A DNA stretch of 5,624 nucleotides from JAVVFH01 sp032250585. GTDB lineage: Bacteria > Pseudomonadota > Gammaproteobacteria > Xanthomonadales > SZUA-36. The notes under the pieces are model-generated. The model was not told where the DNA came from and did no database searches. It worked only from the letters and a program-made list of their open reading frames with translations. Made by a program: the position numbers and the translations under genes. The DNA is taken from contig JAVVFH010000229.1 of assembly GCA_032250585.1 (NCBI GenBank), forward strand, positions 1-5,624, in the 5' to 3' direction. Below, in pieces: positions 1 through 4,916 of the stretch (positions are counted from its first letter, which is position 1; every line of letters begins with the position of its first letter).

Positions 1-885
1 GAGATCGATCACCGAGTCCACGCTGATCTGCTTCACCAGGCCCAGTTCGTAGGCGCGGATCGGGTCCAGCTTATGAATCAGGTTGTAGCTGTCGCGGTGG
101 GTGGCGGAATAGCGCAGCGTGCACAGCGGATTGAGCCGGACGATAGCCTGCTTGCGTTTGACGGTTTCCAGGTTCTGCGGCTCGTCCAGGATCACGATCG
201 GGCAGGTCGCCTGGATAAATTCAATCGGCCGGATGCCGGTTTCACGGCGCTGGTTGATCACATTGCCCTTGCGGCGCGCATTCGAGCGCTCGTCGGAATC
301 CTTGGCGAAGGCATCGATGTTGATCACCAGAATCTGCAGGGCGTCCGACAGAGCGAAATTGCGCAACTGGTTGACCCGGGCCGAGTCGTACACCGTGAAT
401 TCCACCCGCTCGAAGTCGTACAGCGTCTGGAAGTGCTCGCGGGTGATCTGCAGCGACTTCAGCACGCCCTCGCGGATGGCCACCGAGGGCACCACGATGA
501 CGAATTTCTTGAAACCGTAGGTTTTGTGCAACTCGTGAATGCTGCGCAGGTAGACGTAGGTCTTGCCGGTGCCGGTCTCCATTTCCACGGTAAAATTCGG
601 GAATGCGGCGATGCCGTTGCCCTCATCGTCCCGGAGCACTTCCAGCTGTTCAGACTCCGGCAGCTGCTGTTCCCGCTGCACGTCCCGGAGGTTGTTCAGC
701 AACTGCTCGTCGCTGATCACCCGCTGGTTGGCGAGACCGGTTTCATTCAGCCGCAGGCTGGACAACCCTTCCTCGTTAATCGTGATGCCGTGCTGCGAGG
801 CATCAGGCTGCCCGGCGAACAGGTCCACGGTAGCCTGGATGGCCTGCAGCTGGAATTCCTGGTTGGCGTCGAATTGGAGTTTCAT
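1..885 (-). CDS. res: Type III restriction subunit Res, N-terminal part (cut by window edge)
   Basis: This is the first 295 residues of the restriction subunit of a type III restriction-modification system, read from an ATG at 883-885 without interruption to the left edge. Res works in complex with Mod: it uses ATP to translocate or switch along DNA from the Mod-bound site and cuts unmethylated DNA. The superfamily 2 helicase motifs appear in order. Motif I (Walker A) is METGTGKT at residues 102-109 with K108, motif II is LDEPQ with D234-Q237, and motif III is YSATH around residues 259-263. The DEPQ variant and the start MKLQFDANQEFQ are typical of type III Res rather than type I HsdR. Full-length Res is usually about 900-1000 residues, so the remaining helicase motifs and the C-terminal PD-(D/E)XK nuclease lie outside. 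A GAGGAA Shine-Dalgarno sits 5 nt upstream. The gene is separated from mod by a 542-bp repeat-rich insert instead of the usual close coupling. Confidence 0.95.
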   Translation of the reverse strand, partial: MKLQFDANQEFQLQAIQATVDLFAGQPDASQHGITINEEGLSSLRLNETGLANQRVISDEQLLNNLRDVQREQQLPESEQLEVLRDDEGNGIAAFPNFTVEMETGTGKTYVYLRSIHELHKTYGFKKFVIVVPSVAIREGVLKSLQITREHFQTLYDFERVEFTVYDSARVNQLRNFALSDALQILVINIDAFAKDSDERSNARRKGNVINQRRETGIRPIEFIQATCPIVILDEPQNLETVKRKQAIVRLNPLCTLRYSATHRDSYNLIHKLDPIRAYELGLVKQISVDSVIDL

Positions 886-888
886 GAT

Positions 889-894
889 TTCCTC
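889..894 (-). promoter_or_regulatory. Ribosome binding site of res, abutting the tandem repeat
   Basis: On the minus strand the sequence GAGGAAATC immediately precedes the res ATG. The GAGG core has a 5-nt spacer, which supports the chosen start. The first base of the site (894) is also the first base of the 19-bp tandem array, so the repeat array runs right up to the translation signal of res. Confidence 0.7.
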
Positions 895-950
895 ATTCCC
901 GCACCCCCTTGTCATTCCCGCACCCCCTTGTCATTCCCGCACCCCCTTGT
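894..950. repeat. Three exact tandem copies of a 19-bp unit
   Basis: The unit CATTCCCGCACCCCCTTGT occurs three times without a mismatch (894-912, 913-931, 932-950). A fourth copy begins at 951 but turns into the palindrome ATTCCCGCGAAAGCGGGAAT after CATTCCCGC. The unit therefore looks like the outer half of the inverted repeat plus a C-rich joint, multiplied in tandem. A single, slightly diverged unit lies in the equivalent position at 4564-4582. There are no spacers, so this is not a CRISPR array. Exact identity suggests recent expansion or slippage. Confidence 0.9.
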
Positions 951-951
951 C

Positions 952-971
952 ATTCCCGCGAAAGCGGGAAT
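952..971. repeat. 20-bp palindrome, left arm of the GIY-YIG unit
   Basis: ATTCCCGC-GAAA-GCGGGAAT forms a perfect 8-bp stem with a 4-nt loop. It fits the general form ATTCCC-N8-GGGAAT known as dRS3 in Neisseria, and similar palindromes are scattered through many proteobacterial genomes. In the operon transcript (minus strand) its loop reads UUUC. Just inside the unit, 972-998 contains an imperfect 16-bp duplication of CCAGCCAGCAA that is absent from the second copy. Confidence 0.9.
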
Positions 972-1000
972 CCAGCCAGCAAACAAGCCAGCCAGCAACC

Positions 1001-1288
1001 TCAGCCACAAATATCCTGATACAAATCCCTCCACTCCGGATTTGTCTTTTCGATCAGTTCCAGCTTCCAGGCACGATTCCACTTCTTGATCTGCTTCTCA
1101 CGGGTAATCGCAGCGTGCACGCTTTCCGTACATTCAAACCATACAAGACGATGAACCGAGTAACGCGTCGTGAACCCCTCGACAACGTCACTTTTGTGTT
1201 CCCACACACGTCTGACCAAATCGTTCGTAACGCCGACATAAAGGGTGCCATTGCGTTTGCTGGCGAGAAGGTAAACGTAGTAGCTCAT
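1001..1288 (-). CDS. Small stand-alone GIY-YIG nuclease (YhbQ/UPF0213-like)
   Basis: This is a 95-residue single-domain GIY-YIG family protein. The start is the ATG at 1286-1288, because the protein then begins MSYYVYLL, as family members do. The open frame further upstream only translates the palindromes. Visible motifs are YVY at residues 4-6 and YVG at 17-19 (the two halves of the signature), T21, R26-R27, H31, a TTRY segment at 40-43, REKQIKKW at 63-70 with candidate metal-binding E64, and a P-x-W-x-DL end at 84-89. The length equals that of typical YhbQ-like proteins, so the gene looks intact. The catalytic layout predicts a Mg-dependent DNA nuclease, but the biological role of this stand-alone group is poorly known. 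It lies between mod and res in the same orientation, inside a pair of perfect inverted repeats, with only a weak AGG ribosome site. It may be a homing-type or repeat-maintaining nuclease rather than part of the restriction system; that is inference. Confidence 0.9.
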   Translation of the reverse strand: MSYYVYLLASKRNGTLYVGVTNDLVRRVWEHKSDVVEGFTTRYSVHRLVWFECTESVHAAITREKQIKKWNRAWKLELIEKTNPEWRDLYQDICG

Positions 1289-1302
1289 GGAACTACCTGT
1301 GG

Positions 1303-1375
1303 ATTCCCGCTTTCGCGGGAATGACAAGGACCATTCCCGCTTTCGCGGGAATGACAGAAACCATCGCGGGAATGA
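1303..1375. repeat. Two full palindromes and one half palindrome right of the GIY-YIG gene
   Basis: Two copies of ATTCCCGCTTTCGCGGGAAT (1303-1322 and 1333-1352) are the reverse complement of the palindrome at 952. A third copy at about 1361-1375 has lost most of its left arm, leaving CCATCGCGGGAATGAC. In the operon transcript the full copies read as an 8-bp stem closed by C(GAAA)G, a GNRA tetraloop of the extra-stable class in RNA. They lie between the mod stop and the downstream genes and lack a following U-run, so they are not classical intrinsic terminators. They could still stabilise the mod 3' end or lower downstream expression. Confidence 0.85.
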
Positions 1376-1379
1376 CAAG

Positions 1380-1429
1380 GGTCGCTGAATGCGAGGGCGG
1401 AAAGCACAGCGGTGATGCCAGCAAACATC
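1380..1429. repeat. Shared ~49-bp tail segment, copy 1
   Basis: This stretch matches 4748-4796 at about 38 of 49 positions by eye, without gaps, and lies in the same position just outside the right inverted repeat. The shared blocks include GGAAAGCACA and AAACATC. The match stops at AAACATC, and positions 1428-1430 are the mod stop codon, so the repeat boundary coincides with the end of mod. It does not encode a recognisable protein. Confidence 0.6.
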
Positions 1430-3338
1430 AGATGCAGGTCAGGCGAATGCCGGCATCGCGGCACTGCAGGTCGAAATTGGTTTTCAGCTCATCGGAATCC
1501 CGGAACACGGAATCCAGCGCGATGACCTCCTGTGGCTTCAGCGCCACGATGGCATCGATCATGGCCTCGTTGAAGCCCGATAGAACGAACAGCATTTCCT
1601 GGTCGCGGATGGCGAAAACCGCCTCTGCCCCGACGTCCAGGGTTTCAACCGGTGTGGTCAGTTCCTGCCCGAACTTGAGCAACAGTTCATAGAGCATGTC
1701 TTCGGTGTCGGCGCCGTCCTTCTCGCTTTTGACGAACATCTGTATCTGTTCGGCTAATTCGTCGGCGGACTCGATGCCGTCGCCGCGCCATTGTTTGAAG
1801 TTGGAAGGCGTGAGGCCGAATGACTTGAAGCCAAGATTATCGGGCACCTGGGTGGCCAGATCGGCGTCGGCTTGCATGGATTCAATTGCCTTCTTGATGC
1901 GGAAGCGCGCGATATCCGCAATGTCATCCATCTCAGATGGCGCCACGTCCAGCGGCTCGGGTAGCTGCACGTTGATACAGCGTCGTCTTCCGCCGTCTTC
2001 CAGGTTTTGCCGCAGCACCGCCTCCATGGTAGTGCCGGAACCGGCAAAGAAATCTACTACAAGGTCCGGTTCCTCGGCGCTGCTGCCCACCTGCAACATG
2101 CGGCGAATCAAGCGCGTGGGTTTGGGAGTGTCGAAAACCACGTCTGAGCTAGGGAAATCGACCAGCGCGAGCAGCTCCTTTTTCGCTTCCTGCGTATGCC
2201 CGACCTCCTCGTACTTCCAGAGTGTCTGCGGCACCCGGCCCTGTTTTACCTCCGACAAAAATCGTTTAATGGCCGGGACATTATTGCCATCAGGCCCCCA
2301 CCAAATTCTCTTATCGGCATCCAGCGCTTTGAATTTTTTTTCTGAAACGACCCAATACCGTCCTGATGGAGGCCCTTCAATTGTTCTTCCTGAAGGGCAA
2401 GTAATTGCGTAAGTTCCCTCCCCATAGTAATTCCGTGCTGAAATATCACCCGGCTTCCACGGACCCCTCGGATCGTTGTCAGGATTGATATAGCGCGCCT
2501 CCATTTCTTCCGTGCGGGGTAACAATTCGGGCGCCCAACTTTCCGCATGCCGTGTATAAACCAATACATAGTCATGATCTTCGGAGAAAAACTTCGCACT
2601 GCTCTTTGGCGAATAAACCTTCTGCCAAATCACCGACGCAATAAAGTTCTCCTCCCCAAACACCTCATTCATCAAACACCGCAGGTTGTGCACTTCGTTG
2701 TCATCGCAGGAAACGAAGATCACCCCATCATCGCGCAGCAGGTTGCGCGCGATGTAGAGTCTTGGCAGGATCATGTTCAGCCAATTGGAGTGGTAATGGC
2801 CGTTCTCGCGGCTGTTCTTGCGGAAGAAGCCCTCGCGCATCAGCGTGCCGTCGTCTTCCAGTTCGTTGATGCGTTTTAAATAATCCTCCTTGCTTTCCTG
2901 GAAGCGGTCCGGGTAGATGAAGGAATCGTTGCCGGTGTTGTAGGGCGGGTCGATGTAGATGAGCTTGACCTTGCCGAAGTAAGCCTTCTGCAGCACCTTG
3001 AGCACTTCCAGGTTCTCGCCCTCGATGAACACATGCTCGGCGCTGTCGAAATTGACGGAGAGTTCCCGCTGCGGGCGCAGCGTCGCGGTGGTGGGTGTCT
3101 GCAGCACTTTGTAGGCCTCGCTCTTGCCGGCCCAGTCCAGCCGGTAGCGCTCACCGCTCTCGGTAACCCCGGCTTCGCCCAGCGTGCGTTTCAGGGCTTC
3201 CACGTCCAGGCGCCCCTCGCTGAAGGCCTCCGGCAGCAGTTGAGCCAGCGCCTGCCGTTTCAGATCGGCGGGGTTCCCGCTTTGGGCCACGGCCTCTTGG
3301 TCCGCTGGTGGCGCATCTGAGTGCTTCGTCTTGCTCAT
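1428..3338 (-). CDS. mod: Type III restriction-modification DNA adenine methyltransferase Mod
   Basis: This 636-residue protein is of usual length for type III Mod, the subunit that recognises the site, methylates one adenine to N6-methyladenine, and is needed by Res for cleavage. The catalytic motif IV DPPY is at residues 130-133, followed by NTGND. The AdoMet-binding motif I, DFFAGSGTT, comes later at about 429-437. This order, with the target recognition region between (about 235-400), defines the beta class of amino-methyltransferases. The C-terminal LDSVFRDSDELKTN region (about 608-621) is also family-typical, so the end looks native. The ATG at 3336-3338 is preceded by GGAG 7 nt upstream, and the gene follows fic after 19 bp, which implies co-transcription. 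The middle of the gene (about 2240-2660) is clearly poorer in GC than the ends, consistent with recognition-domain exchange. No phase-variable simple repeats are visible in the reading frame. Confidence 0.97.
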   Translation of the reverse strand: MSKTKHSDAPPADQEAVAQSGNPADLKRQALAQLLPEAFSEGRLDVEALKRTLGEAGVTESGERYRLDWAGKSEAYKVLQTPTTATLRPQRELSVNFDSAEHVFIEGENLEVLKVLQKAYFGKVKLIYIDPPYNTGNDSFIYPDRFQESKEDYLKRINELEDDGTLMREGFFRKNSRENGHYHSNWLNMILPRLYIARNLLRDDGVIFVSCDDNEVHNLRCLMNEVFGEENFIASVIWQKVYSPKSSAKFFSEDHDYVLVYTRHAESWAPELLPRTEEMEARYINPDNDPRGPWKPGDISARNYYGEGTYAITCPSGRTIEGPPSGRYWVVSEKKFKALDADKRIWWGPDGNNVPAIKRFLSEVKQGRVPQTLWKYEEVGHTQEAKKELLALVDFPSSDVVFDTPKPTRLIRRMLQVGSSAEEPDLVVDFFAGSGTTMEAVLRQNLEDGGRRRCINVQLPEPLDVAPSEMDDIADIARFRIKKAIESMQADADLATQVPDNLGFKSFGLTPSNFKQWRGDGIESADELAEQIQMFVKSEKDGADTEDMLYELLLKFGQELTTPVETLDVGAEAVFAIRDQEMLFVLSGFNEAMIDAIVALKPQEVIALDSVFRDSDELKTNFDLQCRDAGIRLTCI

Positions 3339-3350
3339 TCCTTCTCTCCA

Positions 3351-3384
3351 GTTCCTTTCAATGACCAGTACCTTTCAACGACCA
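3351..3384. repeat. 17-bp tandem duplication at the fic 3' end
   Basis: On the minus strand two adjacent 17-bp units, TGGTCGTTGAAAGGTAC (3368-3384) and TGGTCATTGAAAGGAAC (3351-3367), match at 15 of 17 positions. Seventeen is not a multiple of three, so the second unit is read in another frame and supplies the present fic stop codon (TGA, 3358-3360). Without the duplication the frame would continue into GAGAAGGAATGA and end in an ATGA overlap with the mod start. Confidence 0.75.
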
Positions 3385-4452
3385 GCGCGCGGCACGGCCG
3401 CGTCCGGTCACTTCCACCAAGCCGTCGTCGCGCATCTGGCGTAACACGTGCCGCACCATGTCGCGGCTGACGCCGATGCATTCGTCCTCGATCTCGGCCA
3501 GGGCGAAAGGCTTGCTGCGCTTCAATACCGCATGCCGTACCTGCTCGGTCTTGCTGCCAAAACTCTGCAGGCCGGCCGCATCCACCCGCTCCCTGAATTC
3601 CTCGTGCGCCCGCAGCAGCATGCCCCAGAAATAGTCGAGCCAGGGCATGACTTCATGCGTGCCCTCGTGCCAGCCTTGCGAGCTGGCCTCCAGCGCTTCG
3701 TAATAGGTTTCCTTGCTCTGTTCGATGACGCGTTCGAGGCTGATGTAACGACCGACCTGGTAGTTGTAGTAGTAGAGCAACATCAGGGTCAGCAACCGCC
3801 CGACGCGGCCATTGCCGTCGCGAAAGGGATGAATGCACAGGAAATCCAGGATGGCGAGGGGCACGAGCACCAATGGCTCCCGGCCGGCGGAATGGGCCGC
3901 TTCATGGTTTTCGCACAATCCATCGATCTGGATTTGTACCAGGTGCGGGGGCGTCGGCTTGAAGCGGATGCGTAGCGTGCCGTCGGGATGCCGCTCGACG
4001 ATGTCGTTGGGTGCACTCTTCCACTCGCCACCGCGGTCTGGCATGTAGCGGTAGAGCATGCCGTGCAGCTGGCGCATGACGTTGCCCGTCATCGGCATCG
4101 TCGCGCCCGATTCGTGGATCAGTCCCAGCGCATCGCGGTAGCCGGCCAATTCCTGTTCAGAACGGGTTTTTGGATCGGTGCGCTTCATGACCAGGGGTTC
4201 GAGGCGTTCCGGGCTGACCGTGACGCCTTCGATGCGGTTGGAAGATTCACTGGACTCAATGACGGCAACGGTGCGCAGATGTTTCAGTACCTCCGGCACC
4301 TGCTGGTACCACAGGGCCTGGCGACCCCGGGCGTCGCCGATGGCACGGATCATCTTGAGCTGGTCGGCGCTGAAGCGCAGTGTTTCCAGAAATTGCGGTT
4401 CGAGTGAGTGCACTCGGTCGTCCCCCTGCAATATAGGGTAAGAATAAGCCAC
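3358..4452 (-). CDS. Class II Fic family protein with C-terminal winged helix
   Basis: This 364-residue protein has a Fic domain, which usually transfers AMP from ATP to a hydroxyl side chain of a target protein. The complete catalytic motif HPFRDGNGRVGR is at residues 208-219, with catalytic H208 and phosphate-binding D212, N214 and R216-R219. An inhibitory-helix motif SNRIEG at 71-76 (S-x-x-x-E-G, with E75) lies before the Fic motif. This is the class II arrangement, in which the protein restrains itself and needs no separate antitoxin. An N-terminal Fic_N-like region precedes the core. The last ~65 residues, including IEDECIGVSRDMVRHVLRQM (321-340), look like a winged helix, as in the SoFic-type architecture of similar length. 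The start used is GTG (4450-4452), because no ATG in frame lies upstream; its ribosome site is weak. It is the first gene of the operon with mod. Its target is unknown. Confidence 0.93.
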   Translation of the reverse strand: MAYSYPILQGDDRVHSLEPQFLETLRFSADQLKMIRAIGDARGRQALWYQQVPEVLKHLRTVAVIESSESSNRIEGVTVSPERLEPLVMKRTDPKTRSEQELAGYRDALGLIHESGATMPMTGNVMRQLHGMLYRYMPDRGGEWKSAPNDIVERHPDGTLRIRFKPTPPHLVQIQIDGLCENHEAAHSAGREPLVLVPLAILDFLCIHPFRDGNGRVGRLLTLMLLYYYNYQVGRYISLERVIEQSKETYYEALEASSQGWHEGTHEVMPWLDYFWGMLLRAHEEFRERVDAAGLQSFGSKTEQVRHAVLKRSKPFALAEIEDECIGVSRDMVRHVLRQMRDDGLVEVTGRGRAARWSLKGTGH

Positions 4453-4456
4453 ATAA

Positions 4457-4481
4457 GGGGTAAATTCAATAAAATTACCCC
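4457..4481. promoter_or_regulatory. Inverted repeat just upstream of fic, candidate operator
   Basis: GGGGTAA (4457-4463) and TTACCCC (4475-4481) are exact inverted copies separated by 11 bp, so their centres are 18 bp apart, or about two helical turns. The right arm extends to a run of five C followed by TT. The repeat ends 4 bp before the fic GTG start, in a locally AT-rich patch. Its position fits an operator for autoregulation by the winged-helix end of the Fic protein; this is inference. It could also form an RNA hairpin over the translation start. No convincing sigma-70 promoter could be assigned by eye. Confidence 0.4.
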
Positions 4482-4489
4482 CTTTGAAC

Positions 4490-4568
4490 GGGTTTGTTAC
4501 CTCAATGAAGGATGATGATCAGGGGTGGCTCTTCCATATGCCAATAAATGTTCCCGCTGACCTGTCAT
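4490..4568. repeat. ~80-bp direct repeat, copy A (fic side)
   Basis: This stretch is directly repeated at 4833-4912. Over the ungapped part (4501-4568 against 4845-4912) I count 61 of 68 identical positions, with one 1-bp length difference further left. Long exact blocks include CTCAATGAAGG, GATGATCAGGGGTG and CTCTTCCATATGCC. The two copies flank the deleted GIY-YIG element. No recognisable protein is encoded. Confidence 0.85.
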
Positions 4569-4581
4569 CCCCGCGCCCCCC

Positions 4582-4744
4582 TGTCATTCCCGCGAAAGCG
4601 GGAATCCAGCAACCTCAACCACCAATGTCCTGACCAAAGCATCGGGAACGCCAACGTAAAGGGTGCCATTGCGTTTGCTGGCGAAAAGGTAAACGCAGTA
4701 GTTCATGGGTCTCCCCCTGGATTCCCGCTTTCGCGGGAATGACA
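4582..4744 (-). mobile_element. Short, internally deleted GIY-YIG element (MITE-like)
   Basis: This 163-bp relative of the unit at 945-1329 has perfect 28-bp inverted repeats (4582-4609 and 4717-4744). Both contain the same ATTCCCGC/GCGGGAAT palindrome (4586-4605 and 4721-4740). A single copy of the 19-bp C-rich unit precedes it at 4564-4582, and the same ~49-bp tail follows it at 4748-4796. The interior retains only the first ~26 codons and the last few codons of a GIY-YIG gene. The arms are exact, while the interior differs from copy 1 at many positions, so this is not a recent duplicate of that copy. It is non-autonomous in the sense that it encodes no intact protein. Confidence 0.65.
4615..4706 (-). 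pseudogene. GIY-YIG nuclease remnant with a 196-bp internal deletion
   Basis: Starting at the ATG at 4704-4706, the frame reads MNYCVYLFASKRNGTLYVGV and continues to an LVR, closely matching residues 1-26 of the intact protein at 1001-1288. The sequence then jumps to the homologue of the last codons (QDIGG and the TGA at 4615-4617). The missing part corresponds to about 1016-1211 of copy 1. CTGA stands on both sides there (1016-1019 and 1212-1215) and only once here (4630-4633). The 196-bp loss is not a multiple of three, so the frame is also broken. All catalytic residues after the YVG motif are gone. The second Tyr of the N-terminal YY pair has become Cys. Confidence 0.88.
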
Positions 4745-4747
4745 AGG

Positions 4748-4796
4748 ATCGCCGAATTCAAGGGAGGAAAGCACAAAGGGGGTGCCGGTAAACATC
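4748..4796. repeat. Shared ~49-bp tail segment, copy 2
   Basis: This is the counterpart of 1380-1429 (about 38 of 49 positions identical). Here it joins two palindromes: the right arm of the short element (4721-4740) and the extra palindrome at 4802-4821. This suggests that palindrome, tail and palindrome form a further repeat module. Confidence 0.6.
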
Positions 4797-4797
4797 C

Positions 4798-4825
4798 CTG
4801 GATTCCCGCTTTCGCGGGAATGACA
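4798..4825. repeat. Additional palindrome unit downstream of the dehydratase gene
   Basis: The 28-bp unit from CTGG to GACA, centred on ATTCCCGCTTTCGCGGGAAT at 4802-4821, is identical to the right inverted repeat of the short element (4717-4744) and in the same orientation. It lies between the tail segment and direct repeat B. In a minus-strand transcript reading out of the dehydratase gene it folds into an 8-bp stem with a GAAA loop. There is no U-run after it, so termination there is only a possibility. Confidence 0.8.
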
Positions 4826-4832
4826 GACAAAT

Positions 4833-4912
4833 GGGTTTTATTGCCTCAATGAAGGTCGATGATCAGGGGTGACTCTTCCATATGCCCATAAACGTTCCCG
4901 CTGAAATGTCAT
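4833..4912. repeat. ~80-bp direct repeat, copy B (dehydratase side)
   Basis: This is the partner of 4490-4568, in the same orientation. It begins 4 bp after the dehydratase stop codon in the direction of transcription, so copy B may be the native 3' flank of that gene and copy A a displaced duplicate. The differences from copy A are scattered substitutions plus a 1-bp indel, which indicates that the duplication is not very recent. Confidence 0.85.
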
Positions 4913-4916
4913 TATG

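Larger units (their letters stand above)
945..1329 (-). mobile_element. GIY-YIG nuclease unit bounded by perfect 30-bp inverted repeats
   Basis: A 385-bp unit holding one complete GIY-YIG gene is bounded by inverted repeats identical over 30 bp: 945-974 on the left and the reverse complement of 1300-1329 on the right. Each arm is built around the palindrome ATTCCCGCGAAAGCGGGAAT, preceded by CCTTGTC and followed by CCA. A second, internally deleted relative at 4582-4744 has the same ends, which shows that the ends and the gene travel or duplicate as one block. No transposase is present and no clear target-site duplication was found. Homology with the second copy also extends about 49 bp beyond the right arm. 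Mobility is an inference; alternatives are homologous recombination between dispersed repeats, or movement by an enzyme supplied in trans. Confidence 0.6.

Noticed and set aside
894..971. Possible CRISPR array
   Set aside because: The 19-bp units are directly adjacent without spacers and merge into a palindrome, and there are no cas genes.
73..1089. Long plus-strand open frame of 338 codons
   Set aside because: It is antisense to res, whose minus-strand frame shows the METGTGKT, DEPQ and SATH motifs in order. The plus-strand translation resembles no family I recognise and runs on through the tandem repeat.
1303..1352. Palindromes as intrinsic terminators of mod
   Set aside because: The stems are strong but are not followed by a U-run in the transcript direction, and the same palindromes occur where no gene end is nearby.
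1289..1378. 30-residue N-terminal extension of the GIY-YIG protein
   Set aside because: It translates the palindromes as FPRKRES-type peptides. GIY-YIG proteins of this group start at the residues before YYVYLL, so the ATG at 1288 is preferred.
1428..3338. Phase-variable (phasevarion-type) mod
   Set aside because: No simple-sequence repeat tract is visible in or before the mod reading frame.
4615..4830. 71-codon minus-strand open frame
   Set aside because: It reads through a palindrome, the tail segment and the GIY-YIG remnant in the wrong frame. Only its last few codons (QDIGG) coincide with the old gene end.
4842..4912. Tiny minus-strand frames in the 80-bp repeats, reading MEESPLIIDLH and MEEPPLIIILH
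   Set aside because: They are similar between the two copies, but they have no ribosome site and are only 11 codons long. The similarity follows from the DNA repeat itself.
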